Origin: Chlorobium sp.
GTDB lineage: Bacteria; Bacteroidota; Chlorobiia; Chlorobiales; Chlorobiaceae
Direction: 5' to 3'
Length of the DNA stretch: 64,000 bases
Assembly (NCBI GenBank): GCA_028280025.1
Contig: JANQMO010000044.1
Span: forward strand, 62,001 to 126,000
Made by a program: the position numbers and the translations under genes. Numbering within the stretch: position 1 is the first letter of the stretch; every line of letters starts with the position of its first letter. The notes below the pieces were generated by a model. The model searched no databases and had not been told where the DNA came from. It saw only the letters and a list, made by a program, of their open reading frames with translations. Below, piece by piece: positions 7,809-14,142 of the stretch.

Positions 7809-8600
7809 TCAGATTTTCCATGCAAATTTGCTGATCAGCCAGCGATTGGCCGAGTCCAAGAGATACCCTATGAGTCCGATGATGAATATCGTCGCCATCA
7901 ACTGGTCATAACGGAACCTGTCCCTCGTGTCCAGAATGAAGTATCCCAGCCCGTCGGGCACACCGAGCATTTCCGCCGGTACGAGAATGATCCAGCTCAC
8001 ACCTACGGCGAGCCGCAGACCCGTCAGCATATCGGGGATGGCTGCAGGGATGATGATTTTGGTCAGAATCCCCTTGTCCTTTGCCCCCATGGTCTTGGCC
8101 ATGTTCAGCCAGAGCGGGCTGACCCGTCCTGCACCATGAACGGTATTGAGAATAAGTGGCCAGATAGCAACAAGCCAGAGCAGGAATGTCACCGAAACAT
8201 CCCCTACACCGAACATGATGATGGCAATCGGCATCCACGCCAGAGGAGATATCATGCGCAGGAACTGAAAGGGAACATAGGTCAACTGCTCGAGCCGTCT
8301 GAAATAACCGACCAGCACGCCGACAGGAAGCGCAAAGATGATCGCCAGAAGGAGACTGACCAGCACCCTTCGCAGGCTCGGAACCGCGTGATGAACGATA
8401 TCACCGTTTTTTGCCATTTCGATCAGCGCCAGAAAAGCCGACAGGGGTGAAAACGCCTCGCTGAAATCATTTCCGAAGAGCTTCAGCATACTTGCCGCCT
8501 GCCAGATAACCAGAAACAGGAACACGCCAAGCACATAGAAACTCCTGTCGGCAAGAAATGCCTGCGTGCTGCCGTTTCGTGACTGTTGTTTGTTCGCCAT
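7809..8600 (-). CDS. ABC transporter permease (SsuC/TauC/NrtB family)
   Basis: A 263-residue inner-membrane protein with about six hydrophobic segments and the BPD_transp_1 coupling-loop region (GAKDKGILTKIIIPAAIPDMLTG), which contacts the ATPases. This is the only permease gene in the cluster, so the transporter probably contains two copies of it with one of each ATPase. It sits between the binding-protein gene (165 bp upstream) and the two ATPase genes. The 165-bp gap shows no gene and no clear terminator. The substrate class (oxyanion, sulfonate or small organic) is inferred only from the family. Confidence 0.88.
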   Translation of the reverse strand: MANKQQSRNGSTQAFLADRSFYVLGVFLFLVIWQAASMLKLFGNDFSEAFSPLSAFLALIEMAKNGDIVHHAVPSLRRVLVSLLLAIIFALPVGVLVGYFRRLEQLTYVPFQFLRMISPLAWMPIAIIMFGVGDVSVTFLLWLVAIWPLILNTVHGAGRVSPLWLNMAKTMGAKDKGILTKIIIPAAIPDMLTGLRLAVGVSWIILVPAEMLGVPDGLGYFILDTRDRFRYDQLMATIFIIGLIGYLLDSANRWLISKFAWKI

Positions 8601-8765
8601 GATGAATTACAGGTTTAAACTTACTCGCCGAATGTTCGCTCACGAACGTACCCTGCCTGGCAGTCTGCCGGGAAAGGGCAGACCGCAGACGTGTCAGCAT
8701 TGTTATTCAAGAGAAACCCGCCATTGTCCGGAAGAACGTATCGGGCGGCGGGCCGGTATAGAATG

Positions 8766-10007
8766 TTATACCGCTATAACCTCTTCCCTTACAAACGGAT
8801 TTTCCGGATCGACGCCGGCAAACTGTACCAGACCGCCCAGCTCGGCAGAAGCCTCCTTAACCCCTTCTGTGTACATCAGCTCTTTCTGGACCACTGCCGG
8901 ATCAAGATTTTTCATGAAGTTGAGATCTCCTTCCATCTTTGTCTGCTTCATCATTTCGACCATCTTGTGCGTCGCGGACTCAAACTGGTAAGGATTGTAC
9001 GACAGTCGTTCAGCGTCCCATTCCGGATGTTTGATCGCCCCTGTTCCTCCGTTGACGCCATAGGTGTCGAGATCGTATTTGAGCATCGCTCTCTTGACGA
9101 CTTTTTCCGGAAGAGGAAGATACTTCGCCCCGTCCTTCGACAAGATATGGGCCGCTTCTTCGACATTGTTCAAAGCCCACAATTCAGCCTTGACAAGCGC
9201 CTTGATGACATTATGCGACCATGCCCTGTCCTCGAGTTCCTTTTCGTTCATGACTGCAACGCAGCATGGATGATTTTTCCAGACATCGCCGGTAAAACGA
9301 ACAATTTTCCCCCCGGCCAGTATTTCTCCAGCCGCATTGAAAGGCTCTGCCACGATATAACCGTCGATCGCTTTCGACGCGATCGCAGTCGGCATGTCAG
9401 GCGGTGCCATGACAAAGAGGTTCATCTGGTTTTCTGCAAGAGGCTCGTTCTTGCCTTGTATGACCGCCTCGATTCCCATCTCCCTTGCGATCATCTGTAT
9501 GATGATATTGTGCATGGAATACCAGTAGGGAACCGCGATCTGCTTCCCTCCAAGGTCGGCATATGACTCTATACCGCTTTCCTTTCCTACGGTCAGGGCC
9601 GAACCGTTGATATGGTCCCATGCAACAACTTTCACAGGAAACCCTTTGCTGTAACGCATATAGATCGGGATCGGAGCGAGAAGGTGCGTCAGATTGAACC
9701 GTCCCGCCATGAACGCTTCGGCCATGGGAGCCCAGCCCCTTATAAGCACCGGCCTTTCCGAAGCGATGCCCATCTCTTTGTAAAAACCAAGCTCATGGGC
9801 AAGAATGATAGGCGTGGCATCAGTAATGGGCAGATAGCAGCTCTTGATTGTTTTTCCCGAAACGGCGCCGCCTCCGGCACCCGCACCGGACTCCTGTTCG
9901 TTTGAGCATCCCTGAAGCAGAGGATAACCCGCCGCAAGAGCGCCGATACCCAAGGCGCTGTTTCGAATGAACTTCCTTCTCGACATTCCTGAATTATTCT
10001 CTTTCAT
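8766..10007 (-). CDS. Substrate-binding lipoprotein of the NrtA/SsuA/NMT1 type with a Tat signal
   Basis: A 413-residue protein. The N-terminus has a twin-arginine signal (MSRRKFIRN, residues 8-16), a hydrophobic stretch and a lipobox (LLQGC, Cys about 34), so it should be exported folded by Tat and lipid-anchored. A Gly/Ala-rich linker follows. The body resembles NrtA/SsuA-like periplasmic proteins (LPITDATPIILAHELGFYKE; a PVLIRGWAPMAEAFMAGRFN stretch; GGKQIAVPYW). A strong GGAGG site precedes the ATG. It is the first gene of the transporter block and has 350 bp of upstream sequence with candidate regulatory sites. The ligand is unknown; it may be a molecule needed by, or processed with, the CooS-like enzyme. 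Confidence 0.85.
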   Translation of the reverse strand: MKENNSGMSRRKFIRNSALGIGALAAGYPLLQGCSNEQESGAGAGGGAVSGKTIKSCYLPITDATPIILAHELGFYKEMGIASERPVLIRGWAPMAEAFMAGRFNLTHLLAPIPIYMRYSKGFPVKVVAWDHINGSALTVGKESGIESYADLGGKQIAVPYWYSMHNIIIQMIAREMGIEAVIQGKNEPLAENQMNLFVMAPPDMPTAIASKAIDGYIVAEPFNAAGEILAGGKIVRFTGDVWKNHPCCVAVMNEKELEDRAWSHNVIKALVKAELWALNNVEEAAHILSKDGAKYLPLPEKVVKRAMLKYDLDTYGVNGGTGAIKHPEWDAERLSYNPYQFESATHKMVEMMKQTKMEGDLNFMKNLDPAVVQKELMYTEGVKEASAELGGLVQFAGVDPENPFVREEVIAV

Positions 10008-10114
10008 AACAGCCTCCGGATTTTATTCTTGTCGATACGTAAATTATCAGCATCCTGGCCCGTCCATGCATAGAGCCATTCAGCCGCTCCTTTGTGAAAA
10101 AATTTACCGATCCG

Positions 10115-10126
10115 TAACAATTGTTA
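10115..10126. promoter_or_regulatory. Candidate operator, palindrome TAACAATTGTTA (copy 1)
   Basis: A perfect 12-bp palindrome with half-sites TAAC and GTTA separated by four bases, about 108 bp upstream of the binding-protein gene. A second near-copy lies at 10272-10283 in the same gap. The half-site layout is that of CRP/FNR-family sites, and I recall similar GTAAC-N4-GTTAC sites for HcpR-type regulators. The assignment to a regulator is inference. The rest of the 10008-10357 gap shows no gene. Confidence 0.5.
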
Positions 10127-10142
10127 ACCGCGCACCCCAAAC

Positions 10143-10157
10143 ATGGCCGGAATATAA
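10143..10157 (-). promoter_or_regulatory. Shared promoter-region motif, copy upstream of the transporter block
   Basis: Minus strand reads TTATATTCCGGCCAT. It lies 136 bp before the start of the binding-protein gene. A 14-of-15 match sits at 13567-13581, 130 bp before the DsrE-like gene. TATATT could be a -10 box with transcription starting just after it, or the conserved CCGGCC part may be a regulator site. No convincing -35 is seen. Confidence 0.4.
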
Positions 10158-10270
10158 ACCTCACCCCTCTATGAAGCGGGCGTCATGATGTGACAATCAG
10201 AAACGATCAGCGGGAATGAGCTTGCCGAGAGACGTAATAACAAGCAGATACCAACCTCCTGTGATAAAGA

Positions 10271-10286
10271 TAACAATCGTTAACGA
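10271..10286. promoter_or_regulatory. Candidate operator, near-copy of TAAC-N4-GTTA (copy 2)
   Basis: TAACAATCGTTAACGA differs from copy 1 (10115-10126) by one base in the shared TAACAATNGTTAA core. It also contains a separate 10-bp palindrome, TCGTTAACGA (10277-10286). The two copies are 156 bp apart, in the promoter region of the transporter genes. Confidence 0.45.
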
Positions 10287-10357
10287 TATACTCAAAAAGA
10301 AACATCATTCAACACCCCAGGCTCCTTCACAACAGATAAGCCGCGACATTCCCTTAA

Positions 10358-11590
10358 TTAATAAGGCGGTAGCCAGCTATGGCCGAAAAAACCCTTACTG
10401 AAATATCGCAATCCGACATAGACCGAAAGCAGGACAAAAAGTCTTTTCAGCCATACTTCAGGGATGTATTTCTGTGTTTTTGGACCAACCATTGCACCGA
10501 TACACACCCCTGCCATTTCCACTCCGACAAGGTCCCAGCTTATAAAGGTCTCCTTGAGAACGACAAAAGAGAAAATGCTTGTAACCATGCCCAGCAAAAC
10601 CGCCAATGCTGAAGTCCCGGCAACAATCAACATGGGCAATCCAACGACCATCGTCAAAAACGGTACGTAGAGAAATCCGCCGCCAATACCGATAAACGAG
10701 GATAAGGCCGCTATCAGAAGGCCGCCGGCAAAGGCAAGGAGAGGATTGAAACGGTATTCAGTACCGTAAAAGGAAAAGCTTGCAGCAGTGAGCCCGAACG
10801 ATATACCCTCTACTCCTGAAGACAAGGGACGTTTTTCTTCGAGCATTCGTTTAAACGATTCTGTCGCCTCGCCGGCCTTTTTTTTCGAATCCAGTCCCTT
10901 ACGGGTCGTACTGTAATAAATAAACCCTCCTATGACGAGAACCGTCAGTCCGAAATATCCCAGATACTCTCCAAGCTGAATTTTGCCTGCCGTAAGAAGA
11001 GGGATCAGGACTCCGCCGGCAACGCTGCCGGCCCCCAGAGCAAGGCCGAGCGGCAGCACAATCCGTTTTGCCCTGTAAAAATTAACCGTTGAAATAAAAG
11101 CGGCAAGACCGACGAGATACTGATTGCTTGCACGGATCGTATCCGTCAGAAAAGCATTCAATTCGGGGTTGGTTATCCTGAAACTGCCGGCATAAGCGCC
11201 GAGCCCCAGAATGGTCAGATGACCAACGCCTGCCATGATCCCGCCAAAGGCCCCGACAGTCGAAAAAATCCAGCCGATCCAGACAGCCCACAGAAAAGCG
11301 GTGAAATAGTTGATCAGGGGTGCCCCGGGTATCCCCGCAAACCCTTTTTCGGCATCGGGATCGATCATTCCCTTTTCGATCCCCCGGGGAGTCTTATCCA
11401 CAAGTATCCCGAGTTTTCCCGGCAGGATAAGCGAATCAGCAGTATTGTTCGCAACCTGCAAGCCGGGTCCGGCAGTTTCTGAAGGAACCTCTGCATTGCC
11501 GGTTGAAGGAACGCCAACCGCAACGATCAGGATGAGAAGCAGGATTACGGCAGCCCCCAAAGAGCTGTATGCTATTGACCGGTTATGCAT
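10358..11590 (-). CDS. TauE/SafE family sulfite/sulfonate exporter-like membrane protein
   Basis: About 410 residues from the ATG at 11590, which overlaps the stop of the preceding small gene (ATGCATAA); longer in-frame starts lie inside that gene. The N-terminus has one hydrophobic segment, then a roughly 90-residue loop probably outside the membrane, then 7-8 further hydrophobic segments in two halves, typical of TauE/SafE (DUF81) permeases. Family members are implicated in export of sulfite, sulfoacetate or related anions. Coupling to a thioredoxin-fold gene and closeness to DsrE-like and sulfonate-type ABC genes suggest a sulfur-anion role here. This is inference; substrate is unknown. 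Confidence 0.82.
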   Translation of the reverse strand: MHNRSIAYSSLGAAVILLLILIVAVGVPSTGNAEVPSETAGPGLQVANNTADSLILPGKLGILVDKTPRGIEKGMIDPDAEKGFAGIPGAPLINYFTAFLWAVWIGWIFSTVGAFGGIMAGVGHLTILGLGAYAGSFRITNPELNAFLTDTIRASNQYLVGLAAFISTVNFYRAKRIVLPLGLALGAGSVAGGVLIPLLTAGKIQLGEYLGYFGLTVLVIGGFIYYSTTRKGLDSKKKAGEATESFKRMLEEKRPLSSGVEGISFGLTAASFSFYGTEYRFNPLLAFAGGLLIAALSSFIGIGGGFLYVPFLTMVVGLPMLIVAGTSALAVLLGMVTSIFSFVVLKETFISWDLVGVEMAGVCIGAMVGPKTQKYIPEVWLKRLFVLLSVYVGLRYFSKGFFGHSWLPPY

Positions 11591-11825
11591 CACCAAGAGC
11601 TCTCTCAAGTTCATCCCTGTCGACAGCCGCCCCCTCACAAACAATTTTCCCGTCGACAATGATCGCCGGGAATAACGGCAGACCGGCATCTTCCCCGGCT
11701 TCTGTTTCATTTTTTTTCACTACCGCAACATCAAACACGTATTTCTCTTTCAGCGACATCACTGTCGCCATGTTTTCTCTGCAGCGCTGTCCCTGAGGCT
11801 CGTTTACCAATACTTGTACCAACAT
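11583..11825 (-). CDS. Small thioredoxin-fold protein (80 residues, single active-site-region Cys)
   Basis: The ATG at 11825 has a strong site (AAGGAGG, about 8 nt upstream), which rejects a longer frame starting at 12125. The 80 residues look like a minimal thioredoxin/glutaredoxin fold: MLVQVLVNE strand, QRCREN where a CXXC would be (one Cys, C15), FDVAVVKKNE, a cis-Pro loop (LFPAIIVDGKIVC) with another Cys at 63, and a final helix. Loss of the second active-site Cys points to a monothiol or a sulfur/persulfide carrier role. It overlaps tauE by 8 bases, so the two are translationally coupled. Confidence 0.7.
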   Translation of the reverse strand: MLVQVLVNEPQGQRCRENMATVMSLKEKYVFDVAVVKKNETEAGEDAGLPLFPAIIVDGKIVCEGAAVDRDELERALGDA

Positions 11826-12064
11826 TTCAGGAAACCTCCTTTTTGAGCTTTTTTCGGTCCCGCGATCATGAACAACAGCAACGGCAGCCCCGAAAGCGAT
11901 AGTATTGAACTGATTTCCAGAGCGGCACAACGACATCATTCCTGAGTGCATATGCCCCCCTGACGGCAAGGAATTCCAGGAAAACCGCGCGAACAACGAA
12001 TCAATTGCCCGGCCGTTCCGCGTGAGCAACCATTGTTGATGGTACGGCAAAAAAAGACAGGCAA

Positions 12065-12838
12065 TCATGCCTTCGCTTCCAGCGTATCGATAAGCGTGCG
12101 AACCGTATCGAGCATACCCTGGCAACTGTCAAACGGCGACGTTCCGGACAAGTCCGAATGTACCGCATGCATATCGAACGGAATGACCGCCCAGACATTT
12201 TCCGCCCCAAGCACATCGGTCATTATCCGTTTCTGTTCATCGTCGTGCACCTTGTTGAAAACGTAACCGATCCTTTTGATATGGAGCTGCCGGGCAAGGG
12301 ATGATATCTTTTTTGCTGTTGTAATTGCCCTCTGCCCCGGCTCCACAACAACAAGAAGCACACTCACGGATTCTGCCGTCCCTCGTGTAAGATGTTCGAA
12401 GCCCGCCTCCATATCGAGCAGCACCCACTCGTCACGCTCGACGATCAAATGGCGCAAAAAGGATCGCAGCAAAGCATTTTCCGGACAATAGCACCCTCCC
12501 AGAGCTTCCTTGAGTTCACCCGTCACCATGAGCCTCAGCCCGTTGATCTCAACCGAAAACCGATGAACAAGGTCATCGACTTTGGGATTCAGCACAAAAT
12601 ACCCGCCCATACTGCCGGGTTTAGCCCCGGTACGCTCTTCGACAAGCGCCTTTTTCTCAATGAGCGGCTCAATTCTCCCGGATTCAGATTCTTTATATCC
12701 CAGGGCGCCTGCAAGACTGCCATTAGGGTCCGCATCGATAGCGAGCACCTTGCGCCCCTGCCGGACCATCTCCATCGCCAGGAGAGCACAAAGCGTCGTT
12801 TTACCTACCCCGCCTTTGCCGGATATAGCGATTTTCAT
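12065..12838 (-). CDS. cooC: CooC-type CODH nickel-insertion ATPase
   Basis: A 257-residue SIMIBI-class P-loop ATPase (MinD/NifH-like). Deviant Walker A is GKGGVGKTT (7-15). The CooC hallmark CXC is present in GGCYCPENALLR (C116, C118), the dimer-interface Ni(II)-binding motif of CooC1. Known role: ATP-dependent nickel delivery to the C-cluster of CooS. Here it is on the same strand but about 6.7 kb upstream of cooS, separated by the transporter block. It lies 83 bp after the DsrE-like gene; the 226-bp gap on its other side (11826-12064) shows no gene. Confidence 0.88.
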   Translation of the reverse strand: MKIAISGKGGVGKTTLCALLAMEMVRQGRKVLAIDADPNGSLAGALGYKESESGRIEPLIEKKALVEERTGAKPGSMGGYFVLNPKVDDLVHRFSVEINGLRLMVTGELKEALGGCYCPENALLRSFLRHLIVERDEWVLLDMEAGFEHLTRGTAESVSVLLVVVEPGQRAITTAKKISSLARQLHIKRIGYVFNKVHDDEQKRIMTDVLGAENVWAVIPFDMHAVHSDLSGTSPFDSCQGMLDTVRTLIDTLEAKA

Positions 12839-12921
12839 ACACGCCTCCTTTGCACCGCTCCAGCCGCAACTGTCTTCCCGGTTTACAACCGGAAAACTGC
12901 ACTCGACACATGCAGGAAAGA

Positions 12922-13437
12922 TCAGATAAAGAGCTGTATATCGGCATCGGCAGCGAACTCGAGGAACATTGCCGCTCCCCCGAAATCAATGCCGTCAATA
13001 AAATCATCCTTCGAAAAACCGAACACGTCCATCGTCATCTGGCAGGCGATGAACTTCACCCCGCAATCAATACACAACTCGCGCAACTCCTCGATAGTCG
13101 CAACCCCTTTTTTCTTGAACGTCTCTTTCATAAGGTTCGTAGCCAGTGCATCGAATCCCGGAACGTTACCGGTGAGGAGCTTCGGAATCTGCCAGTTGAT
13201 GTTCTGGAACTGCTCGCTGCCAAACGGCATCTTCATCGGCATGGCAGGATTGCTGTGAGGCGATATCTTCGCATCGATTTTCTTGTTGAGAAGCGGCAGG
13301 CCGTAAAAGGTAAAGAAAATAACAACCTCCATGTCCATTGCGGCGGCTGCCGAGCCCAGAATGAAAGGAGGATATGCCCAGTCAAGTGTTCCCTGGGAGG
13401 CTATAAGCGCCACTTTTTTTGGTTGTTCACTCATCAC
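12922..13437 (-). CDS. DsrE/DsrF-like sulfur-carrier family protein (DsrE2 type)
   Basis: A 171-residue soluble protein of the DsrE/DsrF/PTPS-like peroxiredoxin fold. Landmarks: an N-terminal strand (KKVALIASQGTLDWAYP), FFTFYGLPLL, and a cysteine-rich segment ELCIDCGVKFIACQMTMDVFG (cysteines near residues 127, 130 and 137), matching the conserved cysteine region of DsrE2-like proteins that shuttle persulfide sulfur. It is first in the gene string that leads to cooC and the CODH/ABC block, with a motif at 13567-13581 that recurs before the transporter block. A role in sulfur relay for cluster assembly or for oxidation of imported sulfur compounds is inference. Confidence 0.85.
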   Translation of the reverse strand: MMSEQPKKVALIASQGTLDWAYPPFILGSAAAAMDMEVVIFFTFYGLPLLNKKIDAKISPHSNPAMPMKMPFGSEQFQNINWQIPKLLTGNVPGFDALATNLMKETFKKKGVATIEELRELCIDCGVKFIACQMTMDVFGFSKDDFIDGIDFGGAAMFLEFAADADIQLFI

Positions 13438-13566
13438 TCAAGATTTAATATTGATAACTATATCCCTATTTAGTCATACAGTAATATACGAAGCAGCACA
13501 TCAGAAACAAACATATCGCAGCTGCCCTCTTGGGATAATCCGGACGATTTGCTTATTGTATCCGTA

Positions 13567-13581
13567 ATGGCCGGAATGTAA
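13567..13581 (-). promoter_or_regulatory. Shared promoter-region motif, copy upstream of the DsrE-like/cooC genes
   Basis: Minus strand reads TTACATTCCGGCCAT, 14 of 15 bases identical to 10143-10157, and lies 130 bp upstream of the DsrE-like gene (the other copy is 136 bp upstream of its gene). It is flanked by CCGT and ACGG. It lies in the divergent gap before dodecin, so it could also act on that gene. Confidence 0.4.
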
Positions 13582-13626
13582 CGGTCATCGAATACCTGCA
13601 GATTGAACACATGAGACCCTGATCAC

Positions 13627-13842
13627 ATGAGTACTTCTCACGTTTACAAAAAAATCGAGCTGGTCGGCTCATCAACAACAAGCATCGAGGACGCCGTCAA
13701 CAACGCCGTCGAACGCGCTGCGGAAACAATCCGCCACATCCGCTGGGTGGAAGTTGTCGAAACACGCTGTCATGTCGAGGAAAACAGGATTGCCTACTGG
13801 CAGGTAACCGTCAGAATAGGCTTCACTCTCGAGGAGGAGTGA
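13627..13842 (+). CDS. Dodecin family flavin-binding protein
   Basis: A 71-residue protein with the dodecin pattern: HVYKKIELVGSS strand, SIEDAVNNAVERAAETI helix, IRWVEVVE (flavin-stacking Trp near residue 38) and AYWQVTVRIGFTLE (flavin-contacting Gln near 57). Dodecins form hollow dodecamers that store or buffer riboflavin and FMN. Divergent from the DsrE-like gene; its stop codon abuts a strong hairpin terminator shared with the next convergent gene. Confidence 0.9.
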   Translation: MSTSHVYKKIELVGSSTTSIEDAVNNAVERAAETIRHIRWVEVVETRCHVEENRIAYWQVTVRIGFTLEEE

Positions 13843-13883
13843 ACGAAAAAGGGGCTGCACGTTCTTTACAGCCCCTTTTCGTT
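13842..13883. terminator. Bidirectional hairpin terminator between dodecin and a cysteine-rich protein gene
   Basis: AACGAAAAAGGGGCTG (13842-13857) pairs with CAGCCCCTTTTCGTT (13869-13883). A-rich and T-rich flanks make it work in both directions. The last codons and stop of the convergent gene (TTA complement at 13866-13868) lie inside it. Confidence 0.8.
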
Positions 13884-14066
13884 TATCTCGATAAACTTTT
13901 TGATGCTCCTGTCCCAGCTTCGCTCGACATCGTCCGGAAAAAGACATGCAGGAAGCTGTCCCTTGTTCTTGTGATAGGCGATACACTCACAGCAGATCCC
14001 TTTACGCGGACAGGGTTCGTATGTGCAATTGCACTTTTCGAGATTATCTTCCTTGTTACACTCCAT
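13866..14066 (-). CDS. Small cysteine-rich protein (DUF6485-like)
   Basis: A 66-residue cytoplasmic protein with seven cysteines, mostly in NLEKCNCTYEPCPRKGIC and CECI, a CxC-x5-C-x4-CC-x-C spacing that suggests a zinc or Fe-S site. It matches, as I recall, the DUF6485 family. Its C-terminal residues (NEKGL) are encoded by the terminator stem shared with dodecin. No clear Shine-Dalgarno precedes the ATG. Function unknown. Confidence 0.72.
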   Translation of the reverse strand: MECNKEDNLEKCNCTYEPCPRKGICCECIAYHKNKGQLPACLFPDDVERSWDRSIKKFIEINEKGL

Positions 14067-14082
14067 ACTTCGATTGCTGCGG

Positions 14083-14110
14083 CTGCCGCAGGACTCATCC
14101 TCTGCGGCAG
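14083..14110. terminator. Stem-loop downstream of pckG
   Basis: CTGCCGCAG (14083-14091) and CTGCGGCAG (14102-14110) form a perfect 9-bp stem with a 10-nt loop, 33 bp after the pckG stop. There is no T-run, so it is either a weak terminator or an mRNA 3'-end stabiliser. Confidence 0.4.
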
Positions 14111-14142
14111 CACGTTCAGGCGATCCTCAAACAGAGATGCGT

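Noticed and set aside
11826..12125. Long N-terminal extension of the small thioredoxin-fold gene
   Set aside because: The extension has no domain-like composition and the internal ATG at 11825 has a strong AAGGAGG site.
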